A stretch of DNA of 64,000 nt from Brachybacterium sillae (GTDB lineage Bacteria > Actinomycetota > Actinomycetes > Actinomycetales > Dermabacteraceae). The stretch is from the NCBI RefSeq assembly GCF_025028335.1, contig NZ_JAFEUW010000001.1, forward strand, positions 248,001 to 312,000, given 5' to 3'. Below are positions 1-8,405 of this stretch, piece by piece (the stretch's first letter is position 1; each line of letters starts with the position of its first letter). The position numbers and the translations under genes are program-made. The notes beneath the pieces were generated by a model. The model saw only the letters and a list, made by a program, of their open reading frames with translations. It was not told where the DNA came from and ran no database searches.

Positions 1-27
1 CACCTCCGGCGCGGGCGACGCGGTCAT
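1..27 (-). CDS. First codons of an unidentified gene that leaves the window
   Basis: An ATG at 27 on the minus strand is preceded at ideal spacing by a strong ribosome binding site (AGGAGGT, 34-40). Nine codons (MTASPAPEV) are visible before the window ends, so no function can be given. If the upstream DUF262 gene is read with one extra base (see its entry), its TGA stop overlaps this ATG as ATGA. That is the usual sign of translational coupling in one operon. The product may therefore be a partner of the DUF262 protein, but this is inference. Confidence 0.6.
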
Positions 28-1531
28 GGGCGCACCTCCTGGTCCGTGGCGGTCGCGGTGCGGGTGGGGGGGACAGGATCTCCCTGACAGGAGCATCCGG
101 TTTGAGGTGGTCCGGGCCCTTCACGTCATCGATCGTCGCCCGGTCCCGGCGCAGCAGCTCTACCGGGTCGTGGGCCTGTGCGAGCAGGGCGAAGAGGTTC
201 TGGCGGTGCCGTTCGGGGATCGACGTGTGCTTGCCGAGGGCGTGCTTCTCGACCGAGCTGCGCTGCACGCGCCGCAGACTCGCCCGCAGCAGGAAGGCGT
301 GGCGTGCCAACACGTCTGAGGCCTCTGCGAGGTCGTCCTCCCCGAAGCGATCGGCGTAGGCGAGCAGGAGACAGCCGAACAGCAGACGTACGTAGTGGGC
401 ACCGGTGCCGGTGTCCGCCCGGCGGACGGCGTCCAGCACCGCGTGCTCCTCCGGGTCTCGTTCGGCGCGCTGACGGTCCTCCGTCTCACGCACCGCCGGC
501 TCCGCCTCCGCCACACCGAGGCGCCGGGTGAGACGGACGTAGTGCTCCACCATCCGGAAGAACATCTCCCCGTCGATGACCGGCAGGGTGAGCTGGAAGG
601 GGTAGGGCAGGGCGGGGATCAGGCCCTGGTCGATCAGCCGCCGGTGGCGGGTCTCGAACTCCTCGACGTAGGCCTGCGCCATGAGCACCGGATGAGCCCA
701 CCGCCGGGCGCGCTCCGGCGCGGAGGGGCGGACGCCCTTGAAGGCACCGATGTCCGCGGCCGCGAATCCGCCCGGCGGCAGGGTTTCTCCGGAGGTCCAG
801 CGCAGCGTCGGGAAGAGCAGATCGCCGAAGAGGTGGCTGATCTCCGCCGGCGGGATGGCCTCCCACCGGGTGACCGCCGCGAGGAGATCCTCGGTGGATG
901 TCCGGGTGCTCGCGAACTCCCGCAGATGGTAGGCCTTGAGAAGGTCGGTGGGGTCCAGGGCGCGGCCGCGAGTGTTCTGGGAGTCGAACATTTGGAAGGC
1001 CTCGTCGAGCGTGGGGACCTCCAGCTGGATCACGGAGCAGCGGTGGAGGAAGAACTTCGCGAACGCCTCCAGACGCGCGACGGTCCACGCGCTGAAGATG
1101 CCGTCGAGCCGCCGTTTGTTCTCCCGCAGCCTCTGATCGGTCCGTCCGTCCCACCGTTCGGGCAGGAGGATGCCGGAGACCAGACTCGTGACGACCTCGC
1201 TCTGCTCCGATTCCTTCGGCAGTGCGGTCGCCAGAGCGGCTGCGACCAGCCCGAAGGTGAGGTAACGCTGCTGCCCGTCGACGATGTCTAGGGTGTCGCC
1301 ATCCCGGTGCACGATGATCGACCCCAGCCGGTAGGCGCCGGATGGACGGAATGTCTCGATATCGTCGACCAGCTGACTGACCTGGACCGCTCCCCAGGAG
1401 TAGGGCCGCTGATACGCCGGGATCCGGAGTCTCCCGTCCTTGAGCAGCGTGCCGACGGTGACCACGGAGGCGGTGAGCCCCTGATGACCGGGGTCGTCGC
1501 CGGTGTTCGGTGCTGGAGGCACGGGGTCCAT
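24..1531 (-). CDS. DUF262 domain protein (GmrS-like), probable one-base lesion near its 3' end
   Basis: The reading frame from ATG 1531 shows the two DUF262 hallmarks: IPAYQRPYSW at residues 37-46 and DGQQR at 85-89. DUF262 has a ParB/sulfiredoxin-like NTPase fold and is the N-terminal part of GmrSD-type, modification-dependent (Type IV) restriction enzymes. I see no DUF1524 HNH motif in the C-terminal half, so a nuclease partner may be encoded downstream. Read literally, the frame stays open past base 1 through a Pro/Arg-rich tail. One extra C in the run of seven at 66-72 would instead give an ordinary tail ending in TGA at 24-26. The total is then exactly 503 codons, with an ATGA overlap to the next gene. 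A -10-like TAAAGT lies 7 nt before the ATG, so the mRNA is probably leaderless. The gene is the last complete member of the defence cluster. Confidence 0.75.
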
Positions 1532-1538
1532 GGTGGGC

Positions 1539-1544
1539 ACTTTA
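1539..1544 (-). promoter_or_regulatory. Putative -10 box of a leaderless promoter for the DUF262 gene
   Basis: TAAAGT on the minus strand ends 7 nt before the DUF262 ATG at 1531, and there is no Shine-Dalgarno sequence between them. This is the geometry of actinobacterial leaderless transcripts. It implies that the gene can be transcribed separately from the helicase and hsd genes upstream. Confidence 0.45.
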
Positions 1545-1588
1545 GGCGAGGCCGGGCGGGAAGTGATTGCGGCACGAGCCCCTCGATC

Positions 1589-1654
1589 GTGACCATGCGG
1601 CAGCTCGACCCGGACGCCGTCCGCGACGCCGTGGCGGACGGATCGATGGCCGGG
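1589..1654 (+). repeat. 66-bp direct repeat, copy 1 (3' side of the helicase gene)
   Basis: This segment matches 5121-5186 at 61 of 66 positions in the same orientation. It begins 4 bases past the helicase stop codon (minus strand). Read as 22 codons on the plus strand from GTG 1589, three of the five differences are synonymous third-position changes (Thr, Pro, Arg). The other two are Met/Lys and Asp/Asn. The conserved peptide core is RQLDPxAVRDAVADGSMAG. The frame continues into helicase 3' sequence without a clear stop, so this copy looks like a fragment. Confidence 0.85.
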
Positions 1655-1657
1655 CCG

Positions 1658-4600
1658 TCACGCCAAGGGCAGTTCCCCCGCCTGGATCCGACGAAGCACC
1701 TCGGCCTGAGCCGCGGCCGTGTACTTCACGTTGACGTAGGGGCCGCTGTTGCTCTGGCCCTCATAACGCACGATCCCCACATGGGCGCCTTCCGGAGATG
1801 GCTCCCATCCCTCCGGCACCTTCTGCAGCAGCCCTGCATCACGCAACGCCGGGTTGAGCGTCTTCGCAGCCACCGTCACGCCTTCCGGCAGCATCCCCTG
1901 TTCCTGCCAGGCTCGGATCATGACGGAGGCGACCACCGCTTCGTCAGCACCCTCAGTTTCTGCAGGATCCCCGTCAGCCGGCGACGCCGGTGCCGTCACG
2001 GGCGGGTCCGCCGGTTCTGGGATGTCTGTCGGTGAACCGCTCACGAGGACGCCCGAATACTTTGCAGCCCTCTTGCGGACCAGGGAGAACACGGGCCCGG
2101 AGTCCTTCCACCGTGCGGAGGCCCCGAACACGATGAAGAGGTCCTTTGCGCGGGACACCGCCACGTTCATGAGCTCCAGGGTGCCGTCGATGAAGCTCGC
2201 CTTGCCGGAGTTCTCTCCATACACGGAGGAGAACAGCACAATGCTTCGCTCTGCCCCCTGGAGGGTGTGAGCCGTGCCCACGGTCACGAGCGAGGCTCGG
2301 GGCCCCATGGTCGTGCGCAGCTCGTTCTGGATCAACCGTGCCTGCGCAGCGAACGGCGTGACGACGCCGAAGACAGCCTTCTCCTTCTCCGGGTTCCCCC
2401 CTGCGTCATAGATCGTCGTGAAGTGGTCGAAGTGCTCATCGAGCCAGGTGGCGATGGCTTCTGCTTCCATCGGGTTCACCCGGCTGGAGCCCCGCCGCTG
2501 GTCTTCGGCACCGGGCACCTCGCGGAACAGGAACGGCGCGGGCACGTGACCCTCAAGTCGGTACCCCGTCGTCGGTCGCGACGGGATGAGCTGACCCTTG
2601 TAGAGGAGCTCGTTGCAGTACTCGATGATCTCCGCGTGACACCGGAAGTGCTCGGCCAGGAAGAGGCCCTCGTCGTTGTCCGGCCCATAACACCATCGGC
2701 TCGCACCGGCGGCCGCGCGCATCACGGACGACGGCTGGGAGGCTGTCAGTCCCCGACTCTCCATGACGGGCCACTCTGCCTCGAGCCCCTGAGCAAGGCC
2801 CATCTCCCGGTCGCTCTCCGGATCGATGCTCCACACGGGCGCCAGCTGTTGGACATCGCCCACCACCAGGGCGCGACGGGCCAGGCTGAACACGGAGGCG
2901 GCCAGGGAGATGTCCACCTGGCCGGCCTCATCGACGATCAACAGATCGATGCGCCCGAGGTCGTATGACACCGGTTCACCGTCCCGCGCCCACAGCGCGA
3001 AATGCTTGGGCACCTGGAACGCCGTCATCACGAGGCAGGGCGTGAGAGAGGTCAGCTGAGACCAGTACCGCTCCATGTAGCGCACCGACGTGCGGTTGCG
3101 CTCGGCAGGCGGAATGAGGTCCTCACTCCCGGCGGTGATCAGCCACTGAGCCTCATACAGGTGTACGGCCAGCCAGAACTGGGCGTGACGCACGGTCACG
3201 TCGAGGGCCTGGTCCAGGGCGAGCAGACTGGAGGCACCAGAGAGCCGCGCTGCCCGGTCCTCATCGAGCAGGCAGAGCTGCCGCAGCTCGTCCACGGCGC
3301 CGGTGACGGCGGCGGTGTACTCGCTGGTGGCACGTACCCTCGCTTCCTCTCGGGCGGCACGGTCCCGCGCGGCGCGCTCCACCAGGGCTGCCAGCTCCAC
3401 AACCCGGCGAGAGTAGAACTCCACGAACGCCGCCACATCACCGAGGTCTTCGGCCGGCTCGTCCTCGTCGTAGGCCAGAGAGGCCTGCAGAGCACTGCCC
3501 GGTCCTGTCTCCCCCAGGTGGCGCCAGACGGCGAGGCGTTCGGCGTGGCGGTCCAGCTCACCGGTCAGGCGGGCCTGCTCCTCAGCCTGGGCGGAGCCTT
3601 CGTCGATCCGGTGGCGACGGTCCGTGGCGTGGCGCTGCCGCAGGAGAATCTGCCGCCGGTCCTCACTCATCCGGAGGACTTTGGCCAGCAGCTTCTTCGC
3701 CGCGGGAAGGTCCTTCGGCTCCGGCAGGCCGAGGGCGCCGGCGTAGACGCGGACAGCGTCGAGGAATCTCGCTGTTGCGGCGACCACGTAGTCAGGGGTG
3801 GAGTAGTCCGTGTAGACGCCGCCCTTCCTGTTGTCGGCCAGCAGATACCCCTTGGCTCGAGCCTCCGCTGTCTTGGCCCCCGAGGGGGCGTAGGCGGCGA
3901 GACCGCGCAGGAGGCCTTCCCCGGCACCTGACTCGACCGCAATGGGCAGCCAGCGGCAGGCGAGGGGGCCGGCATCGTCTTTGGCCACCGAGCTGAAGGA
4001 ATCGATGACGTTGGTGACGGCCTGGTTATTCGTCGATGTGCCGACGATCAGCGGTGCCGAGCGGTCCTCGAGGGCATGGGTCACCAGCAAAGTGGCGACG
4101 ACAGCCTGCAGCATGGTCGTCTTGCCCGTCCCGGGCGGGCCGCTCACCGCCGTCACGTCACCCTCCCCGTCGTGCAGGAACGCGTGCACGGCACGCCGCT
4201 GGGACGGCGTGAGGGGAAAACCGTCGCTCATGCTGCCCGTGGCCTTCAGAGCACTGGCGAGCAGGAGGTCCAGGTCCTCGTCGATCCCATCCTCGCTTCG
4301 CTGGGACTGCTCTCCCAGACGGAGCAGGGCATCGTAGAGAGGTGCGGCAGGGTTCTGCTCGGCGAGGTGCCTGTAGAGGTCCAGAATGGCGCCATTCGCG
4401 GTGATGACCTTGCCCGGGGTGATCCAACAGTCCTGATGCTCGGTCCCCGGTCGGTGGATGACAGCACCGACCCCGTCGGCTGCGCTGTGCAGTTCGGAGA
4501 GGTCGCAGACCCCTTCGATCATCGCCCGCACATACTCCACAACGTCGTCCCAGTCCTCCGCCCGGGACACCCGCGCCTCCCCCTCGGAAAGCCGCCACTT

Positions 4601-4993
4601 CCAGAAGTCTCGGAGGGTGCCCACCATGACCTCGCGGTCCCGGATGCCGGGGCCGCGGAGTCGGCTCGCCGGTATCCAGGGAAGCTGACTGGCCAGATCC
4701 GCCGAGAGCGTGCCCTCTGCATCCAGAGATGCGGGCAGCAGAACGAGACCGTCCGATGCACCTCGTCCGCTCCCGGTGACGACGGAGATGATCACGTCCA
4801 GAGGTTTGGAACGGGGCTGCCGTGCGGCCGTGAACAGTTCTTCCGTGGCCGATTCGTCCAGAATCCCGCGCTCGATCACAGCGAACGGGATGATCAGGTG
4901 AGGGCTTTTGGCATCGAAGCGCCGGTCCTCGAGGTTCACCTGGGTCTGGATCGCGCGGAAATAGTGGGTGAGAGTCTGGCTGGCGGCGTCCAT
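1658..4993 (-). CDS. Superfamily 1 helicase (AAA_11/AAA_12, UPF1/DNA2-like), defence associated
   Basis: This 1,111-residue protein has the full SF1B motor: Walker A GPPGTGKTT near residue 285, the DEAGQ Walker B near 687, an HFRCHAEI motif, HTLQGAERS near 913 and VAVSRAKDLF near 947. The first 250 residues carry no motif I recognise. Residues about 350-620 are a charged, probably coiled insertion between motifs I and II. A Pro/Glu-rich linker (about 985-1016) leads to a C-terminal module of about 90 residues. That module resembles the winged helix of phage antirepressor/KilA-C proteins (conserved Leu, Gly-Leu, Trp, Tyr-Val-x-x-Lys spacing), but this is a visual impression only. The gene lies between hsdR and the DUF262 gene, with its own promoter-like region (5016-5048). 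Similar stand-alone helicases occur in defence islands. The substrate, DNA or RNA, is unknown. Confidence 0.85.
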   Translation of the reverse strand: MDAASQTLTHYFRAIQTQVNLEDRRFDAKSPHLIIPFAVIERGILDESATEELFTAARQPRSKPLDVIISVVTGSGRGASDGLVLLPASLDAEGTLSADLASQLPWIPASRLRGPGIRDREVMVGTLRDFWKWRLSEGEARVSRAEDWDDVVEYVRAMIEGVCDLSELHSAADGVGAVIHRPGTEHQDCWITPGKVITANGAILDLYRHLAEQNPAAPLYDALLRLGEQSQRSEDGIDEDLDLLLASALKATGSMSDGFPLTPSQRRAVHAFLHDGEGDVTAVSGPPGTGKTTMLQAVVATLLVTHALEDRSAPLIVGTSTNNQAVTNVIDSFSSVAKDDAGPLACRWLPIAVESGAGEGLLRGLAAYAPSGAKTAEARAKGYLLADNRKGGVYTDYSTPDYVVAATARFLDAVRVYAGALGLPEPKDLPAAKKLLAKVLRMSEDRRQILLRQRHATDRRHRIDEGSAQAEEQARLTGELDRHAERLAVWRHLGETGPGSALQASLAYDEDEPAEDLGDVAAFVEFYSRRVVELAALVERAARDRAAREEARVRATSEYTAAVTGAVDELRQLCLLDEDRAARLSGASSLLALDQALDVTVRHAQFWLAVHLYEAQWLITAGSEDLIPPAERNRTSVRYMERYWSQLTSLTPCLVMTAFQVPKHFALWARDGEPVSYDLGRIDLLIVDEAGQVDISLAASVFSLARRALVVGDVQQLAPVWSIDPESDREMGLAQGLEAEWPVMESRGLTASQPSSVMRAAAGASRWCYGPDNDEGLFLAEHFRCHAEIIEYCNELLYKGQLIPSRPTTGYRLEGHVPAPFLFREVPGAEDQRRGSSRVNPMEAEAIATWLDEHFDHFTTIYDAGGNPEKEKAVFGVVTPFAAQARLIQNELRTTMGPRASLVTVGTAHTLQGAERSIVLFSSVYGENSGKASFIDGTLELMNVAVSRAKDLFIVFGASARWKDSGPVFSLVRKRAAKYSGVLVSGSPTDIPEPADPPVTAPASPADGDPAETEGADEAVVASVMIRAWQEQGMLPEGVTVAAKTLNPALRDAGLLQKVPEGWEPSPEGAHVGIVRYEGQSNSGPYVNVKYTAAAQAEVLRRIQAGELPLA

Positions 4994-5015
4994 GGCAATC
5001 CGTTCGGCAGGTGGC

Positions 5016-5048
5016 GCGTCTCATAGTGGAGACGCCCTGATTATTCTA
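5016..5048 (-). promoter_or_regulatory. Promoter and palindrome upstream of the helicase gene
   Basis: A -10-like TAGAAT lies at 5043-5048 on the minus strand. A perfect inverted repeat, GCGTCTC-6 nt-GAGACGC (5016-5035), follows it at the expected transcription start. The palindrome could be a repressor operator or a 5' leader hairpin. The helicase ATG is 23 nt further on without a strong ribosome binding site. The -35 region is not obvious. Confidence 0.4.
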
Positions 5049-5117
5049 GGCCACTCCCCGAAGGTGAACGGTCGGACCTCCGCACCGCAGCAGGCAGCAG
5101 CCCTCATCACCGGCGTC

Positions 5118-5207
5118 ATGGTGACGAAGCGGCAGCTCGACCCCAACGCCGTCCGGGACGCCGTGGCGGACGGATCGATGGCCGGGTTCGTGCGTCTCCT
5201 CAGCTGA
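5118..5207 (+). other. Copy 2 of the 66-bp repeat, inside a 29-codon open frame
   Basis: The repeat proper is 5121-5186. Here the frame starts at ATG 5118 and stops at TGA 5205-5207, giving a 29-residue peptide rich in charged residues and ending in FVRLLS. It sits between the stop of hsdR (5223) and the start of the helicase gene (4993), the same kind of spot as copy 1. No ribosome binding site is obvious. It may be a small gene, a gene remnant left by module exchange, or non-coding DNA that happens to be open. The codon-like divergence from copy 1 favours a coding history. Confidence 0.4.
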
Positions 5208-5222
5208 CGGCGGCGCGCCGGC

Positions 5223-8200
5223 TCAGCGCACCGCACCTTCCGAATCCGCCACGGGAGCGCCGGCCACCTCGCCCCGCGCCGCCAACCACACCGCCCGCGC
5301 GAAATCGGCGAGCATCGCCCGCTGCTGTTCGCCGTCGCGGCTGAGGAACTCCCCCATCTCCTCGTGGGACTTCACCAGGTCCCACAGCGCCAGGGTGATC
5401 GCCGAGCCCACGTCCCCGGCACCGACGAACTGCGCCTGCGTGTTGTCGAGGGCCTGCTGCCGGATGTCCTCGCGGGCGATGACTCGTTCGACGGTGCGGC
5501 GGCTGAGGGAGTCGGCGTCGGCCAGGTCGAATCCGGCCCCGGCCCACGCCTCGTTGAGCCGTTGGATCACCTCATCCAGGGGCCCCATCTTCTTCTGGCG
5601 GACCATCGCGCTGCCTGCCCCCTCGCTGGGCTTCAGCGTCTCGGTGCGGTCGATCCGCAGGTCCGCGGTCCCGATCTCGTCCTGCCGGATGCCCACCAGG
5701 CGCACGTCGGAGATGTCCACCACCTCGGCCCGCTCCCCCACGGAGGGCAGGTAGCGGTCCAGGGCCCGCAGGTAGTACGCGTGCCGCAGGTACTGCGTCC
5801 CGTGGAACCGGTACACCTGGGAGAGGAAGTCGTAGAGCTTCAGGTAGGTGCGCACGTCCTTGCGCTGGATGCGCAATTCCTCCAGACGCGGGCCGTCCTC
5901 ACGCTGCTGCGCATCAGCGACCTCGGCCAGGAACCGGGCGACCACCGGGTTCAGCAGCCCCTTGAGCCGCTGCTCCCCCTCGCCGGCCACCATCGCCGAC
6001 ACGAACGCGTCCATCTCCTCGGGCGTGTACAGCCCGGAGCCGTCCAGCTTGACCATCACCTCGGCCAGCCGGGCCGGGTCGGTCACCTTCTCCAGTTCGG
6101 CGCCCTCGTAGTACGGGCGGAACGCGGCGAGGATGTCCTCCTCGTTGTTGACGAAGTCCAGCACGAAGGTCTTGTGCTTGCCCGGCATGGTGCGGTTGAG
6201 CCGGCTGAGGGTCTGCACCGCCAGGACGCCGTCGAGCTTCTTGTCCACATAGAGGGCGGACAGCTTGGGCTGGTCGAAGCCGGTCTGATACTTGTTCGCC
6301 ACGATCATCACGGCGTAGTCATCCGTGTCCAGGGCGGCGGCCAGGTCCGCGGGCGCGCCGGGGTTGGCGCGGGCCTCGGTGACGGGGTCGGCCCCGGGCA
6401 TCTCCGGGTCCTGCACCTCACCAGAGAACGCCACCAGGGTGCCGTAACCCAGCTCGGGCCGGCCGGCCAGGTAGGTGTCCATGGCGGTCTTGTACCGCAG
6501 GGCGGCCAGGCGGGAGTCGGTGACCACCATCGCCTTGGCCTGCCCACCGAGCAGGTGGGCGACGTTCGCGTGGAAGTGCTCCACGATGATCTCGACCTTC
6601 TGCGCGATCGTCTCCGGGTGCAGCTTCACCCAGCGGCGCAGCTGGCTGGCGGCGGCCTCCTGATCCACTTCCTCACCGGCCATGCCCTCGGGGAGACGGC
6701 CGCGGGCGTCGAACTCATCGAGTCGCCCGGTCTCGCTGAGCCGGGCGAGCTGGAAGGCGGTCTGGTAGGTGGTGTAGTTCTGCAGCACGTCCAGGATGAA
6801 GCCCTCCTGGATGGCCTGCTTCATGGGGTAGCGGTGGAAGGAGACGGGGATCAGCTCCCCGTTCTCGTCCCGCTGCTCTCCCGGCCGCCCGAACAGCTCC
6901 AGCGTCTTGGGTTTCGGGGTGGCGGTGAAAGCCAGGTAGCTGATGTTCGGGGTCGGGCCGGTGGCCTCCACCTCGGCGGAGAGCACAGCCTCCACGCCCA
7001 CCTCACCGCCGTCGTCCAGGTCGGCCTGCTCGGCGGGGCTGAGGACGCGGCGCAGCTTCGCGGCAGCAGTGCCGGTCTGGGAGGAGTGGGCCTCGTCGGC
7101 CACGACGGCGTAACGGCGCCCGGCCAACGCGGGCTCGTCCTGCAACGCCTGCAGCACGGACGGGAACGTCTGCAAGGTGACCACCAGGATGCGGTTGCCG
7201 CGCTGCAGGGTGTCCGTCACCAGCTGGGACTTGGAGGTGTGGCCGGCGGCGTGGACGGTGCGGTCGTTGACGGCGACGACGGTGCCCGGCGTGGTCTCGA
7301 TGGCCAGGATGGCGCGCTGGAGCTGGTCGTCCAGGACGGTGCGGTCGGTGACGACGATGACCGAGTCGAACTCCTTGACCCCGTCCCGGTGCAGGCGCAG
7401 CAGCTGGTGGGCGGTCCAGGCGATGGTGTTGGTCTTCCCGGAGCCAGCGGAGTGCTCGATCAGGTACTTCTGCCCGGCCCCGTGCTCGGCGGCGTCCTCG
7501 AGCACGGCCGTCACGGCCTCCCACTGGTGGTAGCGGGGGAAGATGATCCGGCGGCTCACGGTGCGCTTGCCGGTGGTCGCGTCCGTGCGGGTCTTCTCCT
7601 CGGCGAACACGAACTTCTGGAGGATGCCGAGCCAGGCGTCCTTGTCCAGAACGCGCTGCCACAGGTAGGCGGTGTCCGAGCCGTCCGGGTTCGGCGGGTT
7701 GCCGGCGCCGCCGTCGTGGCCCAGGTTGAAGGGCAAGAACGCGGTGGCCTGCCCGTTCAACTGGGTGGTCATCATGACCTCGCGGTCCGAGACGGCGAAG
7801 TGCACCACGGCCCGGGTGCCGTGCCCGAACAACGGCGTGGCCCGGTGGTTGCGGTCCCGGTACTGCTTCACCGCGTCCTGGACGGTCTGGGTCAGGTCCG
7901 TCTTGAGCTCGAGGGTGGCGACGGGGATGCCGTTGACGAACAGCACCAGGTCCACGGACTCGCCGGAGGTGGGGTGGAAGTGCACCTGCTGCATGACGCG
8001 CACCCGCATGGCCGCGTACTGGCGGGCAGCCTCCGGGTTCTTGGCCGTGACCGGCTTCGGGTAGGCCAGGCGCACGGTGCCGCGCACCGGGTCCGTCAGA
8101 CCCCGACGCAGGGTGGTGATGGAGCCCCCGACCTTCGGGTTCGGGTTGTCCAGCTGCGTGGTGAGGGTGCGCAGCAGGCGCTCGCGCTGGTTCTGCTGGG

Positions 8201-8405
8201 TGGCCGACGACGCCGTCGCGTCCACCAGCTGGGCCCACACCTCGGGCTGGGACTCGGCGAGGAAGTCGAACAGGTCCGGCGGGTAGAGGGCGCGGACCCT
8301 GTCATAGCCCTCGTCATGGGGCGAGTGGAGCCAGCCGTGGTCGGCGAGGTGCTCGCAGATGGTCCGTTCGAAGGCGGCTTCCGGGGGCAGGTGCTGCGTG
8401 CTCAT
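5223..8405 (-). CDS. hsdR: Type I restriction enzyme R subunit (endonuclease and translocase)
   Basis: HsdR cuts unmodified DNA after ATP-driven translocation, as part of the HsdR2M2S complex. The 1,060-residue protein has the N-terminal PD-(D/E)XK nuclease signature (SVDLVLF followed by LELKTD, near 155-170). The SF2 motor follows: SAGSGKTN near 320, DEAH near 438, FTATPK near 485, and the motif VI segment LSRLNRT near 735. A C-terminal helical region contacts the methyltransferase core in known family members. Length and domain order are typical. The ATG overlaps the hsdS stop by 4 bases, so the two genes are translationally coupled. All catalytic motifs are present and no frame lesion is seen, so it should be active. 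Confidence 0.97.
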   Translation of the reverse strand: MSTQHLPPEAAFERTICEHLADHGWLHSPHDEGYDRVRALYPPDLFDFLAESQPEVWAQLVDATASSATQQNQRERLLRTLTTQLDNPNPKVGGSITTLRRGLTDPVRGTVRLAYPKPVTAKNPEAARQYAAMRVRVMQQVHFHPTSGESVDLVLFVNGIPVATLELKTDLTQTVQDAVKQYRDRNHRATPLFGHGTRAVVHFAVSDREVMMTTQLNGQATAFLPFNLGHDGGAGNPPNPDGSDTAYLWQRVLDKDAWLGILQKFVFAEEKTRTDATTGKRTVSRRIIFPRYHQWEAVTAVLEDAAEHGAGQKYLIEHSAGSGKTNTIAWTAHQLLRLHRDGVKEFDSVIVVTDRTVLDDQLQRAILAIETTPGTVVAVNDRTVHAAGHTSKSQLVTDTLQRGNRILVVTLQTFPSVLQALQDEPALAGRRYAVVADEAHSSQTGTAAAKLRRVLSPAEQADLDDGGEVGVEAVLSAEVEATGPTPNISYLAFTATPKPKTLELFGRPGEQRDENGELIPVSFHRYPMKQAIQEGFILDVLQNYTTYQTAFQLARLSETGRLDEFDARGRLPEGMAGEEVDQEAAASQLRRWVKLHPETIAQKVEIIVEHFHANVAHLLGGQAKAMVVTDSRLAALRYKTAMDTYLAGRPELGYGTLVAFSGEVQDPEMPGADPVTEARANPGAPADLAAALDTDDYAVMIVANKYQTGFDQPKLSALYVDKKLDGVLAVQTLSRLNRTMPGKHKTFVLDFVNNEEDILAAFRPYYEGAELEKVTDPARLAEVMVKLDGSGLYTPEEMDAFVSAMVAGEGEQRLKGLLNPVVARFLAEVADAQQREDGPRLEELRIQRKDVRTYLKLYDFLSQVYRFHGTQYLRHAYYLRALDRYLPSVGERAEVVDISDVRLVGIRQDEIGTADLRIDRTETLKPSEGAGSAMVRQKKMGPLDEVIQRLNEAWAGAGFDLADADSLSRRTVERVIAREDIRQQALDNTQAQFVGAGDVGSAITLALWDLVKSHEEMGEFLSRDGEQQRAMLADFARAVWLAARGEVAGAPVADSEGAVR

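Noticed and set aside
1..1531. GmrSD-type complete restriction enzyme
   Set aside because: The DUF262 half is clear, but no DUF1524 HNH motif is seen in this frame, so only a GmrS-like role is supported.
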